Shown: positions 1-42,679, numbered from the stretch's first letter. The stretch is 64,000 bases of DNA from Chrysomallon squamiferum (GCA_012295275.1 CM022668.1:10187031-10251030); one strand, 5' to 3'. Numbers and translations: made by a program. The notes: generated by a model not told the origin, from the sequence alone.

Positions 1-3000
1 GTTGCTACTGAGATAGCTGTCCATCCATTGTTATCAGCTATGTTAACATTTGCCCCCAGATTGATAAGCAGTTTGGTTTTCTTTTCCATGCCAAGCAGAA
101 CCGCTGTGTATAAGACAGAGAAACCCTGATTATCTTGACTATTTATGTCTGCTCCGCTCTTAACGAGAGATTCTATCATGTCTGTGTTTCTCGTTCTTAC
201 TGATAAATGCAAAGGAGTTAATCCTTTTTTGTTCTTTACTTCAAGCTTTGCTCCAGATTTCAAAAGTTCTTTCACTGTAGAAATGTCCGCATAGACACAA
301 GCGTCGTGCAGAGGAGTACACAGTTCTTTGTCTAAACTGTTTACATTGGCTTTGTGTTTTAACAGTAATTTTATTATCGCTAGGAAGCCAGATCGCGACG
401 CGACGTGAAGAACAGTTTTACCATCTGCATCCGTGCTTTCTGTGTCAACGCCTTTTTCCAAGAGAAACCTGACTGCCATGACGTCGCCACAGCGAACTGC
501 TCTGTGTAAGAGAACGGCAAAAAGATCAGATTTCACATCTACTCGTCTGGATAAAAGAAAACTAGCTATGTCAAAACATCCGGCGAGTGGATATCTTCGG
601 AAATCTTTGTAAAGTACAGGACAGGGTCCTTCAAGCTCAGATCCACTGCGCACTAGGTACTGTATGACGTCGCTTTTATTATAATGTAAAGACAGATGAA
701 GAGGACTCAAAGACAAATTGTTTTTTAAAGTCAGTTTTGATCCTTCTTGTATCAAATATGACACAAATTTGACTGAATTATGTTCTGCTGCGATGTGGAG
801 AGGGGTGTCTCCAGATTTGTTTGGAACATTCAGTTTGGCTCCAGCCTCCACCAACTTTACAACAGATTCTAAATTTTCAGCCCTGACTGCCAAATGTAAA
901 GGTGAGTTTCCATCCACGTCTGCTGCGTTAGGATCCCCGCCTTTCTGTAGCAGGTATCCGACCACGTCAGCAGTGTTGTTCTCAGCTGCAAGATGCAACG
1001 GCGTCTGCTTATTTTCGTTCACAGCAGTTATGTCAAGTCCTAAATTCACAAGAAAAGCTGTAGATTCCACACATCCGTATCTTGATGCTGTGTGTAATAG
1101 GTTTTCACTGTGACTCACTGATGTCTTGCAGGCTGGATTACTGCCAATGATTTCTTTCAGGATGTCGGCATCATCGTGTGCAGCGGCCAGAAAAGCACAA
1201 AGTTCAGATTTTCCTGCTGTAACGTGATTTGTTAACTGCCTGAAGAGATCGCCAGCTCGGATTTCGACACTGCTGGGAAGAGTCAGTGCTAGACGATCCG
1301 ATCGCAGTGATCTTCTGAGTCCTTCGTGACACTGCAGTAGTAACTGTCTGAGAGCACGACGAAGAACCGGTTCACTAGTCTCTAACTGACAAAGTCGATG
1401 AATGAGAAAACGTGAAATTTTCCAATTTCCTTTTTCTAACGCCAGATACAACATGGATCCGAAATCGTCAACCATCAGATCAGCATTAGTTTTGCACTTC
1501 AGCAGATATTCAAACATGGACATATCGTCTGACTTCGACAGAGCAGCAGCAATCAGTGTCGTCACAGTTGGAACAGTGTCGCATTTCAATAGAGATGTTG
1601 TTGTTTCAGAGTTTCCTGTGAAGCAAGAGACATCGAGAATTTCGCCACGCTGGTTTGTAATAACACTGTCGGTTGATTCGCAGACAGCTTTCACAAAATG
1701 TCTGGTAAGACTACGACAGTCTTCAGCAACAGCAACACTTGTCGTTGTCGATGTCGATAATAACATTTTCTGATCAAAAGTTCGGGGTAAACCTGGATAT
1801 AAATAAGGGAAATAACCATCGTGTTTTTCGAAACCAGACCAGACATTTTTGAAATAATCTTCATGAAATAGAAGGGGGATAGTGTGCTGTTTGATATCAA
1901 GTGTCTGTGATAGGACTTTGTTTGGGACAACCGATTTCCAGAATTCTTCTGTCAAATACTTAACGAATTCTTCATCTTTTAACGATCGGTGTGAAAGAAT
2001 AAGCCTTGCGCTGGATGACGACAACAGATCTGTAAACCTTTCAGCAAGAACTGGAAAGTTTTTCCTCTCAACTCTAACAACGACGTCGTCATTCCTTGCC
2101 GCACTAGGTGTGATGATATATTCAAGAAGCAACATCGCCGGACATATGAGGAGTCCTTGCTTCTGGTACTCTGATATAAACTGCAGGAATAATGTATCAA
2201 ATATGGATTGGTGAATAAACGTGTATTCTCTCTCCTCGTCGTTGTGTGTCAAGTACAATCCACACAGAGATTTGGCCGAAGCTTTCATTTGACCTAGCGA
2301 AACATCACTGTTTATTTTACACACGTGCTTCAGCTTACTTATCAAGTTTAGCATATCTGATGAATCTTCGAATGGGTCCAGACAATCCTCTTTTAAAACC
2401 CCCTCTTTGAACAACATAGTGAGTAGTACCAGGTACTGGTACTGACCTAGCTCTGATCTGTCTTCTTTAAGCATGGCAAACTGATCTCTTAGAAATTCTA
2501 CAGGCTTTTTAAAGAATTCAACTCCACGCTTCTGAGCGCTCTCTGAGCTGACGAAAAAATTACAGCACTGCGGGAAACCAAGTTCTTGAAATGTTTCCTG
2601 TACTGCTTCATCCTTTTCTTCTTCTTTCATGTGTACCCCGCGGAAATTTAGGTGTCTGTCCAGAATGTTTCTCTTCTCTTCAGACGTCAGATGCATATCT
2701 TCATCATGCAGGTCAATTAAGTGTATCTTGTTGAAGATGGCAAAAATACGAAGATTTTGCTGACACTCTGAAAATATCTGTGTCCTGAACGTGATTATCA
2801 CCTTCATGAATCCAGATTCAACAAAAGACCAGACGGTTTCAAATTTCATTTCCCATTCTCGCTGAAACTCTGACACAAGGTTGCTCTTTCCAAAAATGTC
2901 ATCAATAAGAACAATCATCTTTTCTGTCGGCTTCTGCTTGACCAAATCTTTAGGTCTCGGGATATCTTCGAACTGAGAAGGATGAGTCACCAAAACAGAC

Positions 3001-3184
3001 TGAGTTTGTTCTCGATTTACAATTTGTTCCATCAGATTAAAACTCAGAGTTGTCTTCCCCGATCCCGGACTTCCTATGATGACGACAATGCCAAGGTTGG
3101 CGAGTATTTCTTCTGCCATTCTGAATGCCCTGATCGGAACAAAGGTTTTGTTGTTGATGTGTTGAATTCGAGTTGAAGCATTGC
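1..3184 (-). CDS. Exon 3: nSTAND3 NTPase followed by ankyrin repeats
   Basis: The acceptor is an AAG at 3185-3187. The exon opens with a segment containing TFVPIRAFRMAEEIL, typical of the start of nSTAND3 domains. The Walker A motif GSPGSGKTT is at 3074-3048 and Walker B MIVLIDDIFG at 2918-2889, followed by VIITFRTQIF, which resembles the sensor strand of STAND ATPases. A helical region fills roughly 2700-1800. From about 1770 to 1 the protein reads as ankyrin repeats, about 33 residues each, with TPLHLAAE, SPLHLAV, DTPLHIAAE, TPLHDAC and TPLHLSV cores. At least ten repeats are visible from 1110 to 1. The exon is unusually long (over 1060 codons) compared with the small exons of the neighbouring genes. 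It has no stop in the window. Confidence 0.85.
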
Positions 3185-4087
3185 CTTTTAAATATAAGAG
3201 GAGTATTTATCTTAAAAGTTATTGTTATAGTCAACAACAGTAATAATAATAATTGTAGTTGAAGAAACCTCACCGGTCTGATTTAGCAGAAAATTTATAT
3301 TCAGAAAATTTATATTTAGGCAAATAGGAGTGAAAAACGTTGTCCACTTTTAGCATGATCTGAAAGGCTACTAACGAAACATACTTCTGTGAATTTCCAC
3401 AGTTTCGACAAAAATGGGCTGTCACCAAGAATTAAATGACCATAGCTGAGCAAACAATCTATAATTAATTTTATAAAGACGAATTCACAAGGTTTCAAGA
3501 AAGGTTATTATTATATATAAATAAATATGGAGTTATTTCTCGTGAGCATACAGAATGAAATCAAATATTTGTTATCTGAATATTGGCACCCTCGCCCATT
3601 TTTGTCAAAATTGTAGAAACTGAGAAGACAATATCTCGGAAACCACATTCCGATCATGCTAGAAATATCAGCAAGTAATAACAAATGGTAATAAAACATT
3701 TATGATTCTTTGATTGAATTTTTTCCATTATTTATTATGATTTGACACGGAGTGAATAATTCAACTAGATAAATATAACTAAAGAAATGTTTATTTCTTC
3801 TTTTAATATTTTAGTTTCGTTTATTTTTGAATATATATCTATTATATACAAGTTGATGCGACACAATTAACATAAAAATAATCCAAGAATCCATATACTC
3901 ACGTTTCATGTTGGATAATTTTTCTGTTTCTTTTTCTGCAAAGAAGTATAAATATTATTTAAATGGCTGTTTTTAACATATAATGAAACAGAGAGAAAGA
4001 CAAAGATACAGGCAGACAGAAATATATTTTATTATTACTATGATTAATAACAACAGTAACAGTAAATAGATCGACTGATATACTTAC

Positions 4088-4135
<48 letters not shown>

Positions 4136-4291
4136 ATATATATATATATATATATACTTTTACTATGATTAAGGACAGCATTTGAATAACAACTGGAAGA
4201 GAAACAACAACAGCGATAATAATTATAAACATTAACATATTATTAACATTATTCTTATTCTTATTGTTACTGTCATTATTATTATTATTAC

Positions 4292-4331
<40 letters not shown>

Positions 4332-4856
4332 TAAAAATATCACATCCTTTTTTCTTCACCTTGCGTTTTCATTGATTACTATATTAACAAAACCATCATT
4401 TACTTTTAATCTTCATCTTCTTTTTTCCTCCTTCATTAATGCACCCCACTGTCATGTTTTGTTGCAAACCTGAAGTATCACTGAGTACACATATCATATC
4501 CCTTCTTGAATGCTGTTCTGACATTTTGCCTACAATAAGCAGAGAAAGTCTGAATGAATGAATAAGGAATGAATGAATAAACGAAATGAACCATCAAAAA
4601 ATGTTTTTAATACTTAGGTGTAAAGTGCCTTTTTGAATGTTAATTAATAAATGACTAGAAAAAAAAACAACCATTATATTAGCCAAATAATTCCAGAATA
4701 CAGAACGGTCTTAGATAAACAGAGAAAGGTACAGCAGCAGTATTTCATAGGTTAGACAATAAATGCATTGTTAATATATGGTATTTATATATTTCCATAT
4801 TCCTTTTATTAATCATTTTTGTACATCTATACATATATACACACATACATATATAT

Positions 4857-4918
<62 letters not shown>

Positions 4919-6192
4919 ACCTAACAACAACCTATATACACATGAGTAACATATACACACATACATGCATACATATATATATATATGTATGTATGTATGT
5001 GTGTCTGTATGTGTGTACACACACAAAAGGAAATGTATAAGTAGTATAAGTTCTTAACTAAATTCAGATTGATGATGACAGATATAACAAAGACATGAAC
5101 TTACTGCATGACTCGCACTGTTACCTGGCAACATATCAAGTGTTTGTATCTGTCTCACAATCAAGCAGTACATACCTGTATCAAGCAATCTGGCTAACTG
5201 CTGTCCCATCATTACTTGTGGAATACGAGCAGGAACATTTATTTGGTCAGGTTTCACTGCTGGAGATGATCGTTGAATGAAACCAGAGTTCTGAACAGTG
5301 TAATTCTCATCAAGTTTTCTTGTTGGCTGGTGGGTAGAGTTTGTATTCTCAAGTCCATTATCTCTGAGTCCACTGCTCTGAAGTCTGTTATCGTTATGAC
5401 CTGTTTCTGGTGATTCGTTAATGGAGTCAGTGATCTGAACTTCTTTACCACCGTGAAGTTCTTCTGGTGCCTTGTGGACTGTGTCACTTTTCTGAAGTCC
5501 GTTATCATTGTAAACTTCATCTATGTCAACTTCATCCAGATGAACATCATTCTTATCAACATCATCAGTGTCAACTTCATCCAGATGAACATCATTGTTA
5601 TCAACATCGTCTAAATCAGCTTTCTTCATATGAACTTGATCAGTGTGCACATCATCTATTTTATCTTCACCATGAAGCAGGTGTTCATCAGATACTGACT
5701 TTTTTACATCACGTGTGTTACAGTCACCTGCTTCATTGAAGTCAGTGGATTTGTTATAACCTGTGGGGCTGCAGTTCTTCTTTCGTTTTCTAACATTAGA
5801 CGAAAGCGTGACACCCTCACAGACAGTCCCAGGATTCTGTTTTGAGTCATTCACATCAGAAGTGTCAGTGACATCCTCACAGACAGTCCCTGGATTCTGT
5901 TTTGAGTCATTCACATCAGAAGTGTCTGTTTTTTGTGCACGATAGCATTCGGTTTGTAAAGCATCTGCAAAATAGTATAACACCAATACGTAATGTAATA
6001 CAAGAAATATACTTGTACAATGGTTCGAATGAACATAGGTTTAGATAAACAAGGAAAGAGCTGTTACTATTATGTTAGTGACAAAAGCAACAGTATTAAT
6101 AAAGATAAAAATAATATAACGTAAACATAGTAATGATATTAATGATGATGATATTAATAATAACCGCATAACAAAAAACTACTTATAAAAAA

Positions 6193-6243
<51 letters not shown>

Positions 6244-6488
6244 ACAATTAAATAAATAAAACCTCCGTAAAACAGAATTAACGGTGTACAACATATACAG
6301 TTTAGAAAAAGACTGTAGGCTTGATTCAGTTTATTTATAGTCACAATATTTGCTGTATGACTAGTTTTTGAACTGTTTAACATCTTCTCTTTACTTCAGC
6401 ACTTACTTAGTCTTCGCAGTAAAAAGATGATTAAGAGAACAGCAAACAGAAACAGAAACAGAAGTCCTATGACGATTGCTAGTATCAT
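1..6488 (-). CDS. Membrane-anchored nSTAND3-ankyrin protein (3 exons, 3' end beyond window)
   Basis: The gene is read on the minus strand as exons 6488-6407, 5964-5176 and 3184-1, all joining in phase 1. The order of parts is a transmembrane helix, an acidic low-complexity linker, a P-loop STAND-type NTPase and ankyrin repeats. The reading frame at 3184 is the same as at 1800 and at 1, so the last exon looks open to the window edge. By family knowledge, nSTAND3 ATPases with ankyrin repeats are NLR-like signalling proteins common in molluscs. An immune role here is inference. The start is uncertain: an in-frame TGA lies about 30 bases upstream of the ATG at 6488, so either translation starts there, giving an N-terminal signal anchor, or a short acceptor follows the TGA and ectodomain exons lie further upstream. 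I saw no such exons up to 9190. The next gene, at 9191, is divergent. Confidence 0.8.
3185..5175 (-). other. Intron 2 of the nSTAND3-ankyrin gene, repeat-rich
   Basis: No coding signal is seen. The intron holds (ATCT)n/(AT)n at 4088-4155, (ATT)n at about 4275-4331, and an (AT)n tract at about 4870-4913 flanked by ACAT/GTAT repeats up to 5010. The donor is at 5175-5170 (GTATGT on the minus strand). Confidence 0.6.
5176..5964 (-). CDS. Exon 2: acidic, internally repeated linker of the nSTAND3-ankyrin protein
   Basis: The exon is 789 bases, phase 1 to phase 1, with acceptor TTTTGCAG and donor GTATGT. It encodes about 263 residues with no recognised domain. A 20-residue block beginning DTSDVNDSKQNPGTVCE occurs twice in tandem at its start. 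It is followed by an Asp/His/Val-rich segment with repeated NDVHLDEVD units and then a Ser/Thr/Asn-rich stretch. The composition suggests a disordered, possibly cytoplasmic, linker between the membrane helix and the NTPase. There is no predicted coiled coil or catalytic motif that I can point to. Confidence 0.7.
6186..6262. repeat. (AAAT)n microsatellite in intron 1
   Basis: A run of AAAT units lies in the short intron between the transmembrane exon and the linker exon. Confidence 0.9.
6407..6488 (-). CDS. Exon 1: transmembrane anchor of the nSTAND3-ankyrin protein
   Basis: From ATG at 6488 the exon reads MILAIVIGLLFLFLFAVLL, then IIFLLRRL, and ends in phase 1 at a GTAAGT donor (6406-6401). 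It is a single strongly hydrophobic helix followed by Arg-Arg, so the linker, NTPase and ankyrin repeats are probably cytoplasmic by the positive-inside rule. Whether this is an N-terminal signal anchor or the membrane helix of a larger receptor depends on the upstream start, which I cannot settle. Confidence 0.65.
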
Positions 6489-6964
6489 GATTGAAATCCG
6501 TCTTCTCTTGTCACTTCATACACCAAAACTAAAAAAGTAACAAAAAATACAACAAAACCCCCCAAAAAACAAAACAAAACAACAACAATATGCATAAAAT
6601 ATAACAAATTTAATAATTAATAAATATTAGTAAAATAAGATAATAATAATAAAGTGTTTAATATGTGCAAAAGGTACATTGTTGCATAATGTATCCATAG
6701 TTTGTTTAATAAAGAAAATTACTTTCAAGATTTCCTTATGTTGTTAGTAATATCCTGTACTAATGACTGATTGTCGATCAGTTCAATGTCACATTATCCA
6801 CAAGATTAAATAAAGGCCAAAAGGTAATGAATCTAAAAATAAATTTTTGATACCGCCTCTTAATATCCTGGAAAACCAACACTATAAAAATTGCTTCACC
6901 TTTTGCGGAGATACCAGACTCAGAACACTGTTAAACAAAAATGTCAAAGATCGAAATTAGAAAT

Positions 6965-7190
6965 GAATTGGTTCAGTTAAGATAGTATTTGAAATGTAGG
7001 CGTTTGAGACTCAAGCAAACTTGTATATTATTTTATTAATTTTAAAATAAAAAAACAAAATGTTGTTTTTTTTTTTTTTTGTTTTTATTTTGTCAAAGTC
7101 TGAACCTGTCGGATTACAAGCTATTAGTGAATAGATACATACGGAATGACCTTTAACTCATTCATAATTATCTGGAATTCATAGTTGTTA
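6965..7190. repeat. Diverged direct repeat, copy 1 (partner 7820-8040)
   Basis: The segment shares ordered words with 7820-8040: GATAGTATTTGAAAT, GGCGTTTGAGA, TTTTGTCAAA, then TGTCGG and a following GAATA..ATAC..ACGGAAT. The two copies lie about 860 bases apart in the same orientation, which points to an old tandem duplication of the intergenic region. Confidence 0.55.
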
Positions 7191-7216
7191 AATATAATTA
7201 ACTATAAACAAATTCA

Positions 7217-7254
<38 letters not shown>

Positions 7255-7819
7255 TCTGAAAAAAAAAAAAGACGAAAAAAAAAAAAAAACAATTCGTTAA
7301 ATAACTGATAGAAAAAGTCCTTGCAACGTTAGTAATGATCACGGGGTGTGAACACACCTTTATAAGTTCTCCGAAGTCCGAACTATCGTACCAAATTGTA
7401 ATCGGAAGTGAGGTTACTACTAAATATTAAATATAAAAAGAAAACATTTTAGAATACAAACTATTTTATGTACTTAACTGTACTTTTATGACAGTCATAA
7501 TAAACATAACGTTTCAGTGTATTTATTACTTCCGTGTTCTTGGGGTTCGAAGGTAAAATTCCTGAACGGATAAATACAAATAGCTCCATATTTTAAATCT
7601 TGTGGATCAATAATATTTACGAAATTTACGAAAGTAGAAATTACTACAAGTGTTACAAAAGTAACGGTAACTAAATTATTCTCACCTTTTTTCTTGTCTA
7701 AGAAACACGATCTTTACGAAGTACTTCTCGAACTTTCATTTCCTTGTTTGTTCACAGATTATTTCCCCTTATACATAACCCAGTCTTTGTAGCATAATTG
7801 TTTGACTGTCCAAATTAAA

Positions 7820-8040
7820 CTTACTGGTTCACTAAAGATAGTATTTGAAATATCGGCGTTTGAGAAATAAATAAAGCTGAATACTATTTTTTTTTTTTAA
7901 TATTAATTTTATTGATTTTTCTTCTTTTTAATTTGTCAAAAGTGTGAATATGTCGGGAAAACCTCTGAGTGAATACATACTAACGGAATAACACATCGTT
8001 TTTTTATCTCATGCATATTTACCTGGGATTACATAGAGAT
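7820..8040. repeat. Diverged direct repeat, copy 2 (partner 6965-7190)
   Basis: This is the second copy of the intergenic direct repeat, with the same word order and small indels, including a longer T tract near 7890. Confidence 0.55.
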
Positions 8041-9054
8041 TACATAGAATTAATAATCATCTTTATCATTATTATTATCATTATTATAATCATCATCTTC
8101 ATTATTTTTATTATCATAATTATGATGAATGTTATTATTATCATCATCATCATCATAATGTCTATAAATATACTATTAACACTGGTCTGCATAGAAATTT
8201 AATTTTTGAAAAAAAGGGAATCAAGGGACTGATTCTATACAGTAAAGTAAATGTTTTAACGTAAATAAATGTTTTTAAAACATGATAGTAAAATAATAAA
8301 GTCAAAACCAAACACTAGCCAGTACAACAAAAGTAGCATCAAAATTGAAAAGCACCAAAGCGGATTGTAATATATGTTACAATGGTCAACTTGAATCGCT
8401 AGAGATAAAATCATAAAATATAAAAATGTTTTCAAACTAAATTTCTGATCCAATACGTTTTTTAATTCTTAAATACGTACATATATACATACATACATAC
8501 ATACATACATACATACATAAAACATACAAACATACATTTATACGTTCATACATACATACAAACATACATACAAACATACATGCATACACATCAGTCGTTA
8601 CAGATATTCACGACGATTGGCAATACTTAGTTTACATTAGCTAAAGGATTATTAAACCCGATACCCTTAATATATATTTTTTTTACTTAGATGCTATCTG
8701 CATAATACAAGTCCCCCAATGAAAGACACCCTCAAAAAAAGACAAACCCCGTAAAAACAGATTAGATATGTAGATAAAACAAATCTCTATGTATTTTCAG
8801 GCGTGCTTATCGGTTTGCATGTTGCTCTTTTAACTGACATGTGTGTGCACGTGTCATGTTCATACAGACAGACATACAAACAGACAGCGTGAGAGATTTA
8901 TAGACAGACTGATAGAGAAACACACATTTGCTACCCAGTTGAAAATCACCGACACCCTCCTACAGAAGGATAAAAATATCTTCCTGGTTAACTTGTTCGA
9001 CAAGATTATTTTACAATAGTCGAATTCATCTGCAAATCACAGGTCACTAGTCTA

Positions 9055-9190
9055 GTTACTGTATTTATAACTACCCGCTGAAGAATGTGTGTTTTATGAT
9101 TTGTTGTTACTTGAAATAACTCTGTAGTGACAGATAAAGAAAGGAGGTTTTATAAAAGTTAACAGATTTTGTTGTTTCAAAACAGAAAAC
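9055..9190 (+). promoter_or_regulatory. Conserved 5' block upstream of receptor A
   Basis: A TATA-like GTATTTATAA at 9061-9070 and a roughly 100-base block containing TGTGTGTTTTATGATTTGTT and GAAAGGAGGTTTTATAAAAG are nearly identical upstream of receptor B (about 22952-23070) and inverted at about 42285-42415. The block ends in a T-rich acceptor-like stretch just before the start codon, so the start exon may follow a 5' UTR intron. In the other copies this ends TTTCAG; here the same place reads TTTCAA, and the nearest AG is a few bases further on. The promoter role is inference. Confidence 0.35.
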
Positions 9191-20891
<11,701 letters not shown>

Positions 20892-21130
20892 GAACACGTG
20901 TAAACTCAGAACATGGAGAAGAACATTATGAGAACATTGAAGAAAGAAAAGAGGAACCTGGTGGCAGCACTCATTTTAGTTCTTCTCATGTATCACGTGA
21001 TCAGTTGGTCAAAACACGCCTGAAAATGTCTACATTAATAGTAGTCAAAATATTGAAATGAACGAGTACGAAAAACTCAAGTGGAGCGAGAATTCACGTA
21101 ACACGTTGAAAAAGATAACAGGGAAATGAT
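20892..21130 (+). pseudogene. Tyrosine-motif tail relic downstream of receptor A
   Basis: Two further reading frames continue after the stop. One contains EHYENIEERKEEPGG (about 20920-21010). The next contains PENVYINSSQNIEMNEYEKL (about 21016-21080) and ends in TGA near 21129. YENI and YEKL fit YxxI/L signalling motifs, as in Draper/CED-1-like or ITAM-type tails. Two separate shifts from the membrane-exon frame would be needed to read them, so as it stands the tail is broken or spliced in a way I cannot see. Confidence 0.5.
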
Positions 21131-21299
21131 TTTCAGTGCTAATGTTACTTTATGTACATTTAAAAAATCGAATTGGCCACGAAAATTATATAATCTAGAT
21201 AAAAATGTGTAATCATTCAGATTGAGTATTGATTTTCTTATCTTTATATAACTAAAAATCCATACTGTTTTATGATATTCGGTATTTAAGTAGTACATT

Positions 21300-21640
21300 A
21301 TGTTTATATTATTTGTGCATTTATGATATTACATTATTGTCGGGTTATTTGTGTATATAAATGTTATCTTATTTTCATGGTATATGCGTTTCTAAATATT
21401 ACCTATTTTTAATGTTATTTTTGTATCTAAATGTTACGCTTCTTTAATATTGTGTATCTGAATATTATGTTATTCTCATATTATTTTTATATTTAAATGT
21501 TCCGTTATGTTAATGCTATTTCTGTATTTAAAATAGTACGCTATTATCATGTTATTTGTGCATTTAAATACTACGTTATTCTCGTGTTATTTTCGTATTT
21601 AAAGACTACGTTATTATTACGTTATTCGTGTAACAATGTT
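21300..21640. repeat. Degenerate ~35-bp minisatellite 3' of receptor A
   Basis: About nine diverged units of the type GTTATTTGTGTATTTAAAT followed by A-T-rich TACGTTATT lie head to tail after the end of receptor A. Confidence 0.7.
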
Positions 21641-21759
21641 TATGCTGTTGTTACAAATGTTTAGCTGCCAGTATAATGATAATGATAAAATGGGATCTTT
21701 CTCTTCGGCCTATACCTTTTATTATTCCATTTAACATTTTGTCAATTTTCTTTTTTTTT

Positions 21760-21762
<3 letters not shown>

Positions 21763-21839
<77 letters not shown>
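21763..21839. repeat. (CT)n microsatellite
   Basis: A CT run lies in the region between receptors A and B. Confidence 0.95.
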
Positions 21840-21843
<4 letters not shown>

Positions 21844-21891
21844 GTGTCTGTGTGTAAATCATTGCCTTGCTTTTGTCCGTGTTCTCAATGA

Positions 21892-40602
<18,711 letters not shown>

Positions 40603-41327
40603 CTGTCAAAACTAACAAACACTTGGGACATCCACTTTTCAAACTGTGAAATCTGATCTCAGTTCGGGACGTACTGTCTTTACTCGGGAGACTCTGGTTG
40701 TTTAACTTTGGCATCCAGACGTCAAAGTGGATATTTAATGTTTATATCTTTAACATGTTTTAAGCCGAAACTTTTCTTGCGGAAGTTGGATGTCAGTGTT
40801 AAATTTAAGATATTTTGAATTAAAGTTAAACTGTAGAAATGATCTAATAATATCATAATGATATAATCGACGACTTTTTGGATAAATTTAAGATATTTTG
40901 ATTTCCTATATTCCAAAATGAAACTGTAGAAGATTTGACAATTCGATAATTGCTATATTACTATACTATTTTTGCTATGACTATTACCGTTCTTCTTATT
41001 ATTACTATTATTACTACCTCTACTATTGCTATTACTATTTCTACGACTGCTATTGCTCTTCTTTTATTAGTGTTAGTATTATTATTATCATTATCATTGT
41101 TATTGTTATTATCGTAATCAGTTGATTTTAGCTTATATTTGTATTTTATTAATATTTATTAGAAATAAAATTTAAACAAATAAAAAATTCGTTTATCTTT
41201 CACGTTATTTTGTTTCATTATACATATTTTTACGTTTTCTGGCTCATTTTATTATTATTATTATCATCATCACAATCATTATCATCATCACAACGATGTA
41301 GCATGGGCGAGGTTAAAGTGGTTGTTG

Positions 41328-41480
41328 TCACTTGCTGCAAACTTCATAAGCAAATAAGCCCATTAAGTCAGTGTCTTCACAAAGAAAGTCTATGATTTTC
41401 ATTCTTTCAGTTTCATCTTTAGATTTAACTTTCATTGTCATTGTTAGGTACAAATACCAAGTTCCTCTATCGACAAAAAT
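41328..41480 (-). other. Coding-like fragment of unknown family, copy 1
   Basis: The minus strand reads GTWYLYLTMTMKVKSKDET and then ERMKIIDFLCEDTD. A related stretch on the plus strand at 47605-47695 reads ETWYFYLTMTMKVRIKDETE. Both follow an AG acceptor-like site. No family is recognised. Its preservation in two inverted copies may only reflect the duplication. Confidence 0.35.
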
Positions 41481-41697
41481 AAACATGTTACAATATAATA
41501 AAATATATTTTTTTAACAAATTCAGAATTAAAAAAGAAAATGATTTATTTAGTATTTAATATCTCAAAAATAATTATATATATATATATATGCATATTTA
41601 CTCAAATTATTGAATTTATCTAGAATAATTACAATATATAAATATATAAATATATATATATATGTTTGTAATTATTGTAGATAAATTCAATAATTTT

Positions 41698-41741
<44 letters not shown>

Positions 41742-42239
41742 AAATTCTAATCGTTTTAATAATGTCACATCTGGTTTATGTCCAGAAATATTTGTTTGCA
41801 ACATTCACTGCTGAATCATGATAATTATTATCATTTATTATCATTATTATTATTATCGTTATTGTAATCATCATCATTGTACTTATTTTATAATCATTAT
41901 TATACGATGGTTATAATTATCCTTATTATTATTATTATTATTATAACTGTTGTTATTATTATTATTACCATAATCTACATAAATATACTATTAAAACTGG
42001 CCTGCGTAGAAATATAATTTTAATAAAAGGAATCAAGTGATTCATTTTGCACAGTAAAGAAAAAAAATATTTTTAAAATGTATGTATGTAAATAAGTAAA
42101 TGTATACTTCTTTTCTTTTTTGCTTTTTTTTTTTTTTTTGTTTTTAAAATAAGACAGTAAAATAATAAATTCATAACCACAAAAAAACTCCGTAAAACAA
42201 AATCAGCATTAAAATTCAAAAGGACCAAAGCAGACTGTA

Positions 42240-42278
42240 TTATATTACAACAAACAAGTCAATCCAACACTTCAACAT
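42240..42278 (-). pseudogene. Orphan receptor exon 1 fragment
   Basis: ATG at 42278 follows the same TTTCAG-AAGAGAAAAC context as receptor B. It reads MLKCWID and then diverges to LFVVI and a stop. Homology ends after about seven codons, where the upstream-block repeat (TACAGTCTGCTTTGGTCC on this strand) begins. It is a broken copy of the receptor 5' end on the minus strand. Confidence 0.7.
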
Positions 42279-42579
42279 GTTTTCTCTTCTGAAACAAAAA
42301 CAAATCTGTTAACTTTTATAAAACCCTCCTTTCTTTACATCTCACTACAGAGTTATGTCAAGTAACAACAAATCATAAAACACACATTCAGCAGTGAGTA
42401 GTTATAAATACACTAACTAGGGATGTGACCTTTTTTAATGTATTCGACTCTTTCTTTCAAATGTGTCAAGCTGTAATCATAAGTGCAAACAAGTAAAGCA
42501 GGAAGATTTTTTTTTTATCTTTATGCAGGAGCGGATCCATGATATTCAGCAGGGTAGGAAACGTACCTTTTGTCTCGCT

Positions 42580-42580
42580 T

Positions 42581-42662
<82 letters not shown>

Positions 42663-42679
42663 GTCTATCTATCTATATA

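Larger units (their letters stand above)
6489..9190. other. Divergent intergenic region between the nSTAND3-ankyrin gene and receptor A
   Basis: No coding exon is recognised on either strand. The region holds poly-T (about 7060-7080), poly-A (about 7220-7290), (ATT/ATC)n at 8050-8160 and (ACAT)n at about 8480-8585. A block at about 8180-8990 recurs upstream of receptor B (22250-22870) and, rearranged, at 42000-43170 and 46300-47420. Shared words include GATTGTAATA followed by ACAATGGTCAACTTGAATC. It is therefore part of the duplicated receptor unit. Confidence 0.55.

Noticed and set aside
718-2214. Plus-strand and short minus-strand frames within 1-3184
   Set aside because: They overlap the nSTAND3-ankyrin exon in other frames and show no family features.
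4134-5040. Open frames made of Asn, Leu, Tyr-Ile or Thr-His repeats around microsatellites
   Set aside because: They are translations of ATT, AT and ACAT repeats on both strands with no domain and no exon context. The same applies to similar frames at 22472-22915, 28445-28690, 29464-29926, 36933-37249, 42463-42826, 58239-58731 and 60144-60500.
5095-5945. Plus-strand frames opposite the acidic linker exon
   Set aside because: They are shadows of the minus-strand exon 5964-5176, which has matching splice sites and phase with its neighbours.
6489-6528. Longer upstream extension of the transmembrane exon to an acceptor at 6529
   Set aside because: The frame contains TGA between that acceptor and the ATG at 6488, so this acceptor cannot be used in the coding frame.
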